Source: Paragyromitra xinjiangensis
Taxonomy: Eukaryota; Ascomycota; Pezizomycetes; Pezizales; Discinaceae
Assembly: GCA_038503065.1 (NCBI GenBank)
Contig: JBCAMK010000010.1
Location: 620,001 to 684,000 of the forward strand
Direction of reading: 5' to 3'
Length of the DNA: 64,000 nucleotides
Each line of letters opens with the position of its first letter. Positions within the stretch are counted from its first letter, which is position 1. Of this stretch, positions 51,801 to 64,000 are shown piece by piece. The notes beneath the pieces were generated by a model, which saw only the letters and a program-made list of their open reading frames with translations, did no database searches and was not told where the DNA came from. A program made the translations under genes and the position numbers.

Positions 51801-52328
51801 AGTAGCAGGCGTAAAATAAGAAATACGTTTTAACAAGGATATTGATCTCCTTAATAACGAGTGCGTTTTGGTGAAGGCAAGTTCGTCAACTAAAAAAACG
51901 CTTTCTAGTGATGTTTTTGCAGTATTGATATTTGCAACCCGCAAGCCCAAATCAGGGCCGAGTACCGAACTCTGTGACTGTGGTATTACTATGGGATTAA
52001 ACCTTGGCTCTGCGAATGAGACTCTCGTCTGGTGGTTCCTCGCCGCATGCACCTCGAGTCCTCCTAACGTCTTTGTTTCCAGTGCGTTATTGAAACCCTC
52101 CCGACAATGAGGAGCAGTAAGAGCAAACGCAGATGCTGGTGGAAACTATCCATTTGGAGATGAAACTGATTGTCAGATATTGATTTAACACACACAGAAT
52201 AGAGAAAACAAGGAGAATGAAAGGAGACACCGTACTAACGATTGGCCCCGGCTAGGAAAGTAAATTGCATTCTGTGACATTGAACCGAGGCCTTTGGCCG
52301 CATCAGTCTCTCCTGTAAGTTGTGGCAT
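48876..52328 (-). CDS. Ras guanine-nucleotide exchange factor (RasGEF) protein
   Basis: Multi-exon gene. The C-terminal half has a RasGEF_N module (EYLTLERFNGVTSITAGTLQCL, HFIIRWMEEKPEDF) and a divergent CDC25-type catalytic domain (FWRECVKP, IGHWVSLEILQL, FITVADNLLEMGDLHGAYCIMQGLESPLVRQL, HERTVYDTYL, YRPVSSD), so it should load GTP on a Ras-family GTPase. The middle is Ser/Thr-rich with a run of seventeen prolines, a possible SH3 or WW ligand. I extend the start to the ATG at 52328 because upstream minus-strand exons (QSL to FPPASAFALTAP, EVHAARNHQTRVSFAEPRFNP) splice in phase (donor at TCCTT, acceptor CCACAG) to TASRETTPILTRRMDSFPKGS. If that is wrong, translation starts at 51567. TGA at 48876. 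The GTPase target is unknown. Confidence 0.75.
51012..51072 (-). repeat. proline-coding GGAGGT tandem tract
   Basis: Tandem GGAGGT/GGAGGC units (CC-rich on the coding strand) that encode the poly-proline run of the RasGEF protein; prone to length variation. Confidence 0.9.
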
Positions 52329-55300
52329 TTGTTTGATGATAAATAGAGATAGTTCGGTGTAGCCTCTGAGATGAGTGGTAATGGAGGAAACTCTAAAGCC
52401 TAATTGATGAGACAAACAACCACTATATACTCATTACTTTCTGTGGTTCAAATACCGCTCAAGAAAAACCTGGGAGAACTCAGTGTAACTCATATAAAGG
52501 ACTTGTACAAAGTGCGGCGTACCATGGCCGAAGACCGAGGGGTCATAGAAGACAAGCAATTTCAAGAATATGGTATTCAAGAAAAACCACCGCATATCTA
52601 CCAGGGGGCGTATGGTGTAAGAACCATAGTTGATATATATCAGGGGATAGCTTTTAGAACAAATTCACAACGAATGCCTTGTTTAAATAAGAAAATTCGA
52701 TCTTGAACCTTTCTAGGCATTACAACTTCATCTTCTAACCTCCTGTATTAAACACTAGCTTTGTAGAAGGATACATGTAGCTGTTAATTAAACCCAAGGT
52801 TAACAAGTGGAAAAAAGCCACAGAAGTGGGAATAAATCCATGTAGTAAATCGACTTTAGAGCATTCAAGTTCTATCATCCCCACCCCTCAAACACCCCCA
52901 ACCTCGGCTTGTCAGGGAACTAGGTTTTGCCCTTCTACGCTGAAAAGCACACCAGCGCCAGAATTTTATACATTTCCGAAGCACTTCAGTTACCAGGAAC
53001 CCTCTCGAATACAAAGCACCAATCTGCTGGGTTTCATTAGGGCTCGTCTGGAGAGAGACCATCAAAGGCTCATATACACACTCCTCCATTTCCTCGAAGC
53101 GCCTTGGGGTGCGGGTCAGATGTGAAGTCGAAAACGGTACAGAATGATTTACTAAATCCTGTTTGCAGATGGCTAGCTCCTGGAGATCTTAAATATATGC
53201 CTACGTGTAGTCAAACGATAACATCTGGGGTCGACGGATTTACACAGTGAGAACTCTAAGTACTCAAGCGTATATTTTCGACCCCAAAAATAGGCACCAA
53301 GAGCCTTTGATCTAGATTGCTCTCAGGTTCTGGCCTTCTAAAGCAGCTATTATGGCGATTTATGACTTTAGACGATTTTATCTAATACACTAAACACTAT
53401 GGGTTTACAGACACATGTGGACCACATAACTGATGGGCTATTCGTAACAAAAAGATACCAAGAGGTAACCACCTGCCTGGTCTCGTGCCTCGCCTTGAAC
53501 TCTTATCCGGGGTCTAAGGAAGTTTTGCTACCAGCGACGGTGATGGTGATGTCCCTCGTGAAGTCACTAAACATGAAAGACAGGGGTGGCTATCCCCTAT
53601 AATATTGACAAAGCAGATGACAATTTCGCCACGGATTTAACCTCCAGTTTCAATGGTCGGAGGTTCTCGACACCCAAAGACCCCTCCCACGCCGATGACG
53701 GTTTCAAGTTTATTATCGAGAATGCTCCCTCACTATTGGTTCCTCCGACCTAGAACACCCAACAGAGCTTTTATGCCAAAAGCTATACCTCAAACTCTCA
53801 CCAGTCCGCTGGCAGTAAGATTTCAAGCCACAAAAGAGAATCACAGGCTAACGAAAATCTTAGGGAGATAGCGCAGTCACCACACGAGGTTTTCGGCATT
53901 CCTTTATTCCACCGCTCCTAAATTTATAAAATTCGGGCTTCTCGCTCTTCGTGATAACTTCCGGGGGTCGATACAACCTTTGGTGTGGATAGGTTACATT
54001 AGTTGTCCCCCGAGTGATCAACGGTGATACGTATTAGTCCAGCGATTCACCTCCTCCTCTTCTGAGACAGAAAATGCACCAACTAGCCCCCCAGCCAGTC
54101 CTTATATACTCAATTCCATTTGGGTGGGTTGCTTCTTAGTTGTACGACACTCCAAATTAACTCATGCCATTGACTATCCTGTGACACCAACCCTTCAGGG
54201 AATGAGCGAAATGCAGGCGGAAGCGTGTGTGGTACACATGATGCCCTAGCCACAAATCCATACGCGTGTGACCAGTAAATCGATCAGTAGCTCCAACTCC
54301 TTGGCGAACCATCAGGAATCATATCCAATCACTCGTCAAACATAGTCAAGTGGGAATTCCCTCTCCAAATGCGGCCTCAACATTCTAACTGCGCTCAAAC
54401 CTTCAAAACCCCACGACTTGAGATCTCAACATGAGCGAGTGGATTTAAATTATGTGCAGTTGTAGATATAGTCTCGATTTCCGAAACCCTCGCACCATTT
54501 TTTTCACCTAGACTCTGCCATCAGGATCGAAAACTCTCTCTCTAAAAACAACCACTGCGCTGTACAGCGGTAGTTCGTTGAAATGATCGTGATAACGATT
54601 AGAATTTCTGCAGGCTGAGTTGTATCTGGGTAAAGTTATACAAGCATTAATTGACAGCTGCGATCGATCTTGGGATCGACATCCCTCTTGGCAAGACAGT
54701 ATACGGCATCCATGTATGCAGATACCTTTCGGGGAGCAATAAAATGTGATACCGGTACAGCCGCTCATCCGCACCGCGGGACGATCGTCGGTACCTGGTT
54801 GGAATAATTGCACCTCCGGCCAGGGTGTTTCGGACGAAATACGAGTAATAGTCCAGAAGAGCCCGCCTCCAAGGACTGGAACACTTAAAATGCGGGCAAG
54901 GAGAATTTCAAATACCCAGAACACGTTGAGCAGCAGGGCCCAATGCTCGGCTTCGACGACGATTCGTAAAGTGTCTAAATTATTAAGCGCTTAGAAAAAA
55001 GTATATCCATTTCGCGCTGTGACGCTGATCTGTGGTTGCAGAAATCCACTGGCTGAAAATTTTCTCTAGACTTTTTTTTGATCGATTCCAAATTTGACGA
55101 ATTTATATTGCTTTTGGCGAGTTGTCCGCTGCACGAGGGTGGGTTCTTAGAGTAAATTGTTCTATTTGCTCAGGCACAAAAGTCAATAAGTTGTGGAATA
55201 CACTCAGTTAGTGTTAGCGTTCGCGACTGCGCTTCGCGTGGGGCTAGCTACTCGCGCGGCCGAAAAGGTCGCTTCTGTTAATCGATGGTAATCATCCCGT

Positions 55301-57379
55301 AACTAACGAAGGGCGAACGACTTTTCTGACCGCGCAAGTACGTACCCCATACCGCCAAATCCACCGTTTCACCAAAAGCACCTTTTTTTTTCCAACCATC
55401 ATTTTTGCTGTCGCGCGCCGGTCCACGCTGTGATTGTGATGCTTTCTCATTTCCAACCCCATGCGCGCGCTTTGCCAAAAGCAATTTGACTGAATCTACC
55501 GGGACACCACCCACACGATGTTTCCCGCGAGTTGAACTATTTCAGACGGAACTGATCCGCTACCGGTACCAGGGTTGCCGATCAATGACGAGCCAAAGAA
55601 AATCGAGTCGCAAATCTGCGTGAATGCGCTGACCCTAGCAGGCAGAGAGCTTTGAAATTTCCAGAGCTAGAAAAAGATTTCCCTGTTGTTTCGTTGTCAA
55701 ACCAGTCCCTACTTATAACCCGTAGTGGCCGAAGGTATTGTTCCGCAAGCGTGTTCTCGACTTCGGGTACCCGTTGAATGAATGATGTGCGTGGGAGGAA
55801 AAAATATGTGTGGCGGCTGGTCGTATTTCAAAGAAAAGATCACTTGTATTTTATTTATGCTGTTCGAGCTTCCGCTCCGAGTGCGCTCGGGAGGGGCGCT
55901 GGGACGATGATGATGGGTCGTATGTCGAGTTGCCTGCTTTGCTTTTGCCTTGCCGGATGAGACGAATTCTGCTGGTGCTGACTGACAGACATGAAAACAG
56001 TCTGCCGTCAAAAGGAAAACCATAGTTTTTTTGGCGTGGTGTTTGTATGTCGAGTATTTCCCTCACATGCATGCTATGCTCTTCTCTCACCTACTTTCTC
56101 TCGTCTCGTATGATCATTTTCCTTTGGTTCTCTTCATTTCGCCTGCATCATGCAGGACAAGAAGCTCGTCATGGAAGCCAGTGCCCGGAGAAAGAATGGA
56201 GCGGGGGTGGGAAAGATAAATAGCCGTTAAAAATATGACGTCTGAGGCTCTCATTCATGTACGCAGATGTACAATCTGGTTACTCTACATATGTGGGCCA
56301 CTGTCGTACGGGGGGGTATGTGTGTTTCCAACTCTGCTGAGAAGGAAGGTCACGTTTTGATTGCCTGTTTCTTCTCGAGCTTCCCCGCAGAGAACCTCCG
56401 TGCAGTGCATGTCGAGGACAAGTCCGATAGCTACCGACCCTGATTACCGGTACACTACAGCATATCGCACACGACGTTCATTGAGAGGTTCAGACTTTTG
56501 TTCCATCGCTCTGCTGCTGGTGCTGGTGCTGTCGTGGTTCCAACCAGGGCCTGGAACATGGAAGTTTCGGGAACGGTCCAGCGAAGAGCTAGCTAAGGGC
56601 AGAGCTATGTATTGGGGGGGGGGTTGCTATCTAGGTTCTCTGGCTACCATACCCAGCCAGACCTATCCGTTTTATTAACCGCTAAATAAGCAAGTCTGGA
56701 CTGTCGAGCATGCGGTTAGCTACTACCGACGCGAGAAGCCCGTTTACCGATTCCCGGGGGCTGTTTGGCCCGAATTCAGGCGGGGATAGGAGGTAATCGT
56801 ATCGTATCGTACAGGAGGACATCGTACGGCCAGGGAGCCAACACAGGTACCACCGTCCGCACGAGCCAGCCAGCAGCCAGCCAGCGAGTGAGTGAGCGAG
56901 CGAGCTAGGAAGCATAGTGCAGTACCGCGGGGGCTCTGACTGGTTTTAGTCTGGATGGGCTAGTTGACTGGGTGGCTCCAAGGGTGTTTTGGGGTGTTTT
57001 GTGTTGCTAGGCTTGCTATTCCCAGTCCGTTGGATGAATCATGAGGAAATACTCTAGTTCTCTTCCCAACAGACAGACAATGGATGGGTTCGTTGCTGCT
57101 GATGCTTACGACAGCACAACCAGCGGTGTGGACCACCACTAGGCACCATCCTCTACATACATACCATGGCGGCCACAGCTCCACCTTACATACAATGCCG
57201 ACCCCAAGTGGTCCACCCCCCCTCCCGAACTAGGAGAAGTCTGCTCTACCACCTGCTCCGTTATTCGTGCAGGCTTTTGCAGCGCCACCACCACATGCTC
57301 AGCGATGCAGCACAGTTCTGTTTCGTTCTTTCCAGCACATACAATACTACGCTTACTGTCCCTGGCCGGGCTTGGCCGC
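52329..57379. other. 5 kb gene-poor region
   Basis: No gene is supported between the RasGEF and ubiquitin-AN1 genes. A minus-strand frame at 54508-54974 follows an acceptor-like AATTTAG and reads with two hydrophobic stretches and many cysteines, but I found no in-frame partner exon. Frames at 55405-56219 overlap on both strands. G runs occur near 56609-56620. The part after about 56900 is the promoter side of the ubiquitin fusion. Confidence 0.45.
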
Positions 57380-57560
57380 TATATATATATATAATGGCCC
57401 TCCGCTCTCCCTCCGCGCTTTTACTCCCCGCTCTCGCTCCTTCACATCTTCCGCTGTTCCATCTTCTCCATCGTCCTCCTCATCTCTGGCTATCGCCCAC
57501 CTTCATCCACTGCTACCTCACGTGTACACGGAGCTTTCCCTTTATCTGTTTTCTGGCATC
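57380..57560 (+). promoter_or_regulatory. TATA box and CT-rich core promoter of the ubiquitin-AN1 gene
   Basis: A TATATATATATATAA stretch at 57380-57393 is followed by about 165 bases of almost pure pyrimidine-rich sequence (CCCTCCGCTCTCCCTCCGCG and similar), then the leader. This arrangement is typical of strongly expressed fungal genes, where transcription starts after the CT block. The promoter reading is inferred from composition and position. Confidence 0.65.
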
Positions 57561-57649
57561 AGGCATCGAACTACAGTCCTTCGCCCTCTCCGAGCCGAAC
57601 TTAAAATCCATCTCCAAAACACCCACATCTGAATCCTTCATCCATCAAC

Positions 57650-58504
<855 letters not shown>

Positions 58505-60495
58505 ATTTTTCGATACCCTTTCGACTTTTTTCCTATTCTTGGTTTCAGACTCGGTTTATACCTGTTTCTTCTCTCTTCTCTCGATGATGGCTGGGCTTTT
58601 CGGTCACTTCGACACACCGACAGGTGTTTTTTTTTTTTGGGACCTTAATTGCGAGCAGGACCTTTTTAGAGATATCTGGCACTCAGGGTTTCATACTATT
58701 TTGTAAATTTACGGACTTTCTTGGACTTTGCGATGATTTTTCTCGGTACTGGGGACGGGTTGGGTTTCGTATTTTCTGTTCCATGTCTTTCGAATTTAGC
58801 GACGTTCTTATTTCTGTGTTTTAGCATTTTTGCGATTGAGGGAATAATAGAGTCTTGATAGCAATTGACCAGTTTTGTCACCTCATACAAATGACTAGAC
58901 TAGAGAGATAAGAAAGACTTCCGTTTCATTTTGAGCACGATCACAGCCGCTGTGAAAACCGGCCTCGGCATTGCCAGACTGGGTCCGACATTGTCTTGTA
59001 CCATAGCAGCTCGAAATTAGTGCAACTGAAAGCATACTGTAACTGCCCGCTGCGCATTCCCGAACCGGTGGTTGTCTCGTTTGTTCACGAAAAGAGAGCT
59101 TATGCAGGGTTCACACTGAAGACAAACAAACAGAAGAGCGAACAACGGCTCAGAGGCGCCAGAACCAGAAATAACGCTGAGTGGTTTGCATTTTCCCTGC
59201 AGACCACTATCTGATTTGCATAGCTCGCAGATTCAACTTATCACGCCCTCGCGATCGCGATATGCCGTTGTATGTATGTAGCTGCACTGCATTGTAACTG
59301 CATCTGCACTGCTAACTGCACTGCTAACTGCCCCTTGTGAACATTGTAGCGGAACTATACATATCAAGTCTCCTATCGGGGTGATAAGGTGGGGGAGGGG
59401 AATAACCTTCTCACGAGTTGCGACAGGATAGGCTTGGGGTATCTCGTTCATGGCGGACTGGAGTATGTAGTCGCATGACGATGCGGTTGAATGGAGCACC
59501 ACCACCACCGGCTCCATGGACAGCTAGCTACATACTGGCGGGACCAGCTCGACCACAACCACGAGATTCGATTCTTCGATTTCCCGTTCTACCTGGAGTA
59601 GAGGACCCTCTACCAACACGTCTCCAGCGATGCACACCCCAAACCGCACATCCGAATTTTTATCGCCCAGGCAAACTTCACTTTTTGCCTTTGTCCTATC
59701 TATCTCTACGGTAATCATGACGCTGCACTCGTAATGTAATGGCATATTATTGCACTTGCGGTACATACAAACCGATGACAGCGATCGTAGATCGTGGTTG
59801 TTTTATTGCTCCTCGTTTAGCGAATGTAGCGCTTCTTCTTCTCTGCAGTTTACTTCACTCTCCGCGGATGTTGCACCGCCAGTGAGCAGCAGCGAGTGGG
59901 TGATAACCCGGAAAAAGGGTGCCGCCAGTCCGTGGACTACGTTTCTTTTCTTTACTTTTTTTTTCTTTTCTGTTTAGTTTCTTCCTACTTTGGCCTTGAT
60001 TATTATTTATTTTTTTCTTCTTCTTTCCTTTCATGCAGATGTTGCCACCTGGGATTCGGTGTTCAGATTCGGAATTTTTTCCTTTCTTTCCTTCTTTTCT
60101 GTGCCTGAGTTTAGAGACGATCGCTCTATGGACCTGGACAAGAAAAAGGAAAAACCACGAGGGCGACAAGGGGGGCAAGTTCCGCGGCCCCCTTTACTCC
60201 AAGTCGAGGCGCAAAAATGACGACATTAAAGCAGCTGTGTCCCTGCTTTTCTTGGCAGAAACCCTGAAGGAAAAAGAAGCACAGCAACAAAAAAAAGCCC
60301 ACACCACCTCCTTTGCGAGGACACTGCTTTCTGCACTCGAACGTTCGATCGCATTTTCCCTTGCCTTCGCCCTGCATACCCATTTCGTCCGGGGTTCGTC
60401 ACCAAACAGCCGGATAAGAAGGGAAGGGGAAGTAAAGAAGGGAAGCTAGCCGAACGATAGTCGCTTACGAAAAAAATAAACAATAAGATCTGGGG
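58505..60495. other. intergenic region, no gene supported
   Basis: 2 kb between the ubiquitin-AN1 stop and the endonuclease III start. T-rich and CT-rich tracts at 58620-58640 and 59940-60110 create long but low-complexity frames on both strands. The short GCA/CTG-like stretch at 59280-59330 (ACTGCATCTGCACTGCTAAC) repeats a CTGCACTG motif. No gene called. Confidence 0.5.
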
Positions 60496-62157
60496 ATGGT
60501 GACTAGAGCTGCACGAGCTGCCAGAGCTCTTTCTTCCGCGGGGACGAAAGGGTTGGTAGCAACAACAACAGGGGCAGGACGGACAAGAGCTCCGGAGAAA
60601 CGAGGGCTGCAGAATCAACAGAAAGAGCAAGAACAGGAGGTGGTGGGAAAGTCACGTGAAGACGCGTATGATGGAGATTCCGCGTCGAGTTCTGAGTTAT
60701 CGTCGTTATCATCGCAATCAGAGTTTGAGCTAAGTGGGGAGGAGGAAGCAACGGTTTCAAAGTACTTTCAGTCACCACCAACGAAAGTTGGGCCAGAGGT
60801 CAAAAAGCGGAAGAGAGCAGCAACAGTGAAGAGGGAAGCGATAAAAAGGGAACCAACACCATCGTTAGGCGACATCGTGCCTGCAATAATCAAGTATGAG
60901 AGGAAGAAGGCAGTGGGCAAAGGTGGCAGTTCAAAGGCAAAGAATATCCCCCTCAAAACGGAACCCCCACCGCATTGGGAGGAAATGTATGATGCAGTCA
61001 AGGAAATGCGAAGCAGGATTCCGGCGCCGGTAGATACAATGGGATGCGAACGGTTGGCCGATGGAGCGAGCACACCGAAGGTTCGCCTACCGTTTCTGTG
61101 ATACTGGAGCGCTAGATAGTGTCTGACGTGAGGAAATAGATCAGACGCTTCCAGACGTTGATATCGCTCATGCTTTCCAGCCAGACGAAGGACACAGTCA
61201 ACGCAATAGCGATGAAACAACTCCAGGCCGAATTACCAGGTGGACTGTGTCTTGAGAGCATCCTAGAAGTGGAACCAAAAAAGCTCGACGAGTTAATCAG
61301 AGTTGTGGGTTTTCCAAACCAAATCCACAACCCAACCCAGCTAACCATCCCAGGTTGGTTTCCACAACCGTAAAACCGAGTACATAAAGAAAGCCGCGGT
61401 AATTCTCCGCGACAAGTTTGACGGCGAAATACCCTCCACCTTAGACGGTCTCACCTCCCTTCCTGGCGTCGGCCCTAAAATGGCGCATCTCTGCATGTCA
61501 GCCGCATGGAACAACACGCAAGGCATCGGCGTCGATGTCCACGTCCATCGTATCACGAACATGTGGGGATGGGTTAAAACGACTACACCAGAGGGAACGA
61601 GGGAGGCGTTGGAGGCGTGGCTGCCGAGGGATCGGTGGAGGGAGATTAACCATATGTTGGTGGGGTTTGGACAGAGTGTGTGTTTGCCGAGGGGAAGGAA
61701 GTGCGGGGAGTGTTCGTTGGCGGATACGGGGTGGTGTAGAGCAGCTTGGGTGGGTGTGCCGAAGGCGAAGAGAAAGGTTGTGGTTGTCAAGGATGAGGGA
61801 GGGGTGGTTGGGGAGGTTGATCACGGAGAGATGAAAATGGAGGGGGAGGATTTTGGGGTCGAGTTTAAGACAGAGGGCGAGAAGAGGGTTAAAAGGGAAG
61901 TTAAGACCAGGAAGGGGAAGAAGGTGGTGGTTGTTAAGGACGAGAGGGGGCTCGCAAAAGGAATCAAGCATGAAACCGATTCAGCAGGAGAGGAGGGAGG
62001 GGTTATTGTTAAGACAGAGTTGGACAGCCCGAGTACTCAAAGCCCAGTCGCGAGGAAAAGGAGGAGGATTAAAGTCGAGGTGAAAGAAGAGGAAGATGAC
62101 GATGCGGTTATTGCCGATATCGAGGATATAATCCCCAGCCTTAAATCGCCTCGGTAA
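60496..62157 (+). CDS. NTH1: endonuclease III-like DNA glycosylase/AP lyase
   Basis: Base-excision repair enzyme that removes oxidised pyrimidines and nicks abasic sites (yeast Ntg1/Ntg2, human NTHL1). Three exons: the first with a low-complexity acidic/basic lead; the second from [18 protein letters not shown] after an intron at about 61081-61140; the third after a GTGGGT-donor intron restoring [17 protein letters not shown]. Seen: the helix-hairpin-helix LPGVGPKMA with the catalytic Lys, VDVHVHR with the catalytic Asp, and an Fe-S cluster loop C-x6-C-x2-C-x7-C ([19 protein letters not shown]). The C-terminal tail of about 135 residues after the cluster is unusually long and charged. Thirteen psi-K-x-E motifs sit in the two tails, a dense SUMO-acceptor pattern, with a SIM-like [10 protein letters not shown] near the end. 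ATG at 60496, TAA at 62155-62157. Confidence 0.93.
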
Positions 62158-62789
62158 AAGACCACTCTATCTAACGGATCCCTGCATAACATACCACTTA
62201 TCATCTACAACTTGTTTTTAATCGGACGAAAGCCCACATCTATTATTATTCATTCACTCACTCATCCCCGTCTTCCTTTTTCTCACAACGCCTCTTGGCA
62301 TTACGCCCCCACCAGAGATAGAATCCAGGCCTAATGACGCTAAGAGGATACAGCTAGTTTACTCTCGGTAGTTTCCTCGAGTGCGATCTGGTGACAGGTA
62401 CTTGAATGAACCGTGATTATGACGTTTTGAAGGCGTTCTATGTCTAAGACAGCGATGTTATACATCCCTGCATAACTGTACGCACATACGACTTCCTAAA
62501 AGCAATATACCCAGTACACTCCATTCCTCAGTAAAGTTTAACCGTATCATTAAGTTTCTCTACCAAACACTGCCTCACCTCCACCCCAGTCAACGATAAA
62601 AATACAACTGCTGTCTTATCGCCGAAGAAAAAAAAAGGAAAAAAAACACCTGCAAGTGCTGATCCATGGAAGTAAACCCCAATTTATATAAATCAGAAAA
62701 AAAGAAACGAAGAAAGAAAATTCATAAAGTCCATAAACGCACTAAACTCCTGCCCCATGCAAGCAAGCAAAGCAAGAAAGTACCATAAA
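62158..62789. other. convergent intergenic spacer
   Basis: 632 bases between the stops of endonuclease III and the DUF202 gene. Contains A-rich runs near 62620-62720 that could serve as polyadenylation regions for either gene. No gene seen. Confidence 0.5.
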
Positions 62790-64000
62790 TCACAATTCGT
62801 ATTCCGAAGGCTGGACGAGCATCAAGATAACCAATGTCGCTATCATAAGCTTCACATTCGCCAGTTCCGTCAGTCAACTGCGGAAAACCCGGGTGGCAAC
62901 GCAAAAATAAAAAATAAAAAAACTAAGAGAGGGGAAGAAATACCAAGCAGGCCACCAATGTCAACACGAAAATACTCCCTCTGCTAGCGGGGAACTTCCC
63001 TTTCATCAACCAGCTTTGAGACTCGTAGTATCTGCAATAATCGAGTACGGAAGGTTCCTTCAAAATCAGTCCACTGCATTTTAATCGTCACTGCACGGGT
63101 GGCGAAGGAGCGGGGTATAGAGTAAACGACGAGGCGAGGAGGCAGAGAAATGATAAAACGGACCGATTCACACCAATCACCAACACCAATATTGATATTC
63201 CAATGAAAGTGGCGCCGAGCGGCTTACCCATGTGAGACAGCGTCGTGACGCCCACATCTAGAAATCTGTTAGCTGTTCTGTCCACTTTATGCGACCCAGT
63301 TGAAAATGAAGAGGATCAAAAAAAAACCGCATGATCTCCACGATAAACGAATCCACGTACCAGATGAATTACCTGCGCTGATAGCAGCATTGAGTCGGAA
63401 AAGCTGAGTGATTGCAATGCCTACAAAAGCAAAAAAGAAAAAAGAAAAGAATCGAGCAACCCTGGTTAGCTGGTGTGTCGATACCCAATGGGATCATCGA
63501 CGTTTCGCAATTCCCATCAAAGCTCTGCATGGGGATGTTCCGTACCGATCGAAGTGAATGCAAGAGAAGTTCTGAGCCACGCTAAAAATGTCCGCTCTGT
63601 GAAAAAGCACGATACCCGGAACGGGTTTCCGATTAGCGACTTTATTGCCTACTTCGACCGAAAAAGCAAAAAATAAAACGAGGGAAGGAAAAACGATATG
63701 CCGGCTTTCCCTCCACCCATGGGACAGGAAAATGAAACTTGGAAACATCCGCATGCACATACCCAAAGCCAAATGATCCCTCGCCACCGACCCCTTATTC
63801 TCCAGTTCGATCGCCCCAAACTTCCCGAGCCACCCTGAAAATGTTTCCTTCGTTTCCTCCCGGATCGAGGAGTGATTGGTCGAGACCGTTGCAGCGTAGT
63901 TCCGAGGGTCGCTTCGGGCGGCAAACGCCGTCATCTCATCAGCAGGTTCCCAAGCTCCAAAACCAGCTGCTACTCCACGGTGAACTTCTTTAGAGTTGGT
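62790..64000 (-). CDS. DUF202 family membrane protein, open at the window edge
   Basis: Three-helix membrane protein of the DUF202 group (which also includes the membrane part of Vtc1-like proteins); exact role unknown. Spliced exons give VARDHLALERTFLAWLRTSLAFTSI, GIAITQLFRLNAAIS, DVGVTTLSHMGKPLGATFIGISILVLVIGVNR, YYESQSWLMKGKFPASRGS and a last helix FVLTLVACL joined to LMIATLVILMLVQPSEYEL with TGA at 62790. The ERTFLAWLRTSLAF and GKFPASRGS blocks are family signatures. The N-terminal frame is open through position 64000 (TNSKEVHRGVAAG), so the true start may lie outside. The ATG at 63934 is the first methionine inside the window. Introns of 60-200 bases have consensus donors; the fourth intron starts at GTCCGT. 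Confidence 0.85.

Noticed and set aside
54508..54974. Cysteine-rich minus-strand frame after an acceptor-like site
   Set aside because: Looks exon-like, but I could not find an upstream exon with a matching phase or a start codon, nor a family.
59855..60449. Several long frames on both strands
   Set aside because: They lie in T-rich/CT-rich low-complexity sequence and mirror each other; protein composition is skewed to Phe/Lys runs.

Overview
The window is nuclear DNA of a filamentous ascomycete (Pezizomycotina). The coding regions are cut by many introns of about 45-140 bases with GTATGT/GTAAGT-type donors and CTAAC/CTAAT branch points. The genes are typical fungal ones, and their first ATGs lie after pyrimidine-rich leaders. 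The class (perhaps Leotiomycetes) cannot be fixed from the sequence alone. Nothing bacterial, plasmid-like or viral was seen.

Layout, left to right. 478-1963 (-) is a phosphatidylglycerol phospholipase C-type GDPD. 3384-4881 (-) is S-(hydroxymethyl)glutathione dehydrogenase. 5265-12002 (-) is a very intron-rich ABCC transporter. 14744-15867 (-) is the GPI-anchor protein PIG-F/Gpi11. 17748-18944 (+) is an F-box-like/ankyrin gene with an in-frame TGA. 22376-25123 (+) is a CorA-like membrane protein with a broken frame. 28498-29298 (+) and 29397-29723 (-) are two small putative secreted proteins. 32543-33328 (-) is a Ser/Thr-rich GPI-anchored wall protein. 38931-40191 (+) is ERV41. 40386-43551 (-) is a fungal NLR/STAND protein with a NACHT domain, ankyrins and a C-terminal CxxC ribbon. 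44732-45571 (+) is a second F-box-like/ankyrin gene. 45879-47697 (-) is gamma-tubulin. 48876-52328 (-) is a RasGEF protein. 57650-58504 (+) is a two-unit ubiquitin fused to an AN1 zinc finger. 60496-62157 (+) is an endonuclease III. 62790-64000 (-, open at the edge) is a DUF202 membrane protein.

Conserved housekeeping genes (formaldehyde detoxification, GPI synthesis, ER-Golgi transport, microtubule nucleation, DNA repair, ubiquitin) alternate with long gene-poor stretches of 2-5.6 kb. These stretches hold small hairpin or inverted-repeat elements, homopolymer tracts and the less conserved genes (ankyrin/F-box, CorA-like, secreted). Several of the less conserved genes carry a stop or a frameshift, which suggests a more dynamic compartment. 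The NLR and the second ankyrin/F-box gene are divergent neighbours. The rest do not form an obvious cluster or pathway. All splice structures were read by eye from conserved protein frames and consensus sites.
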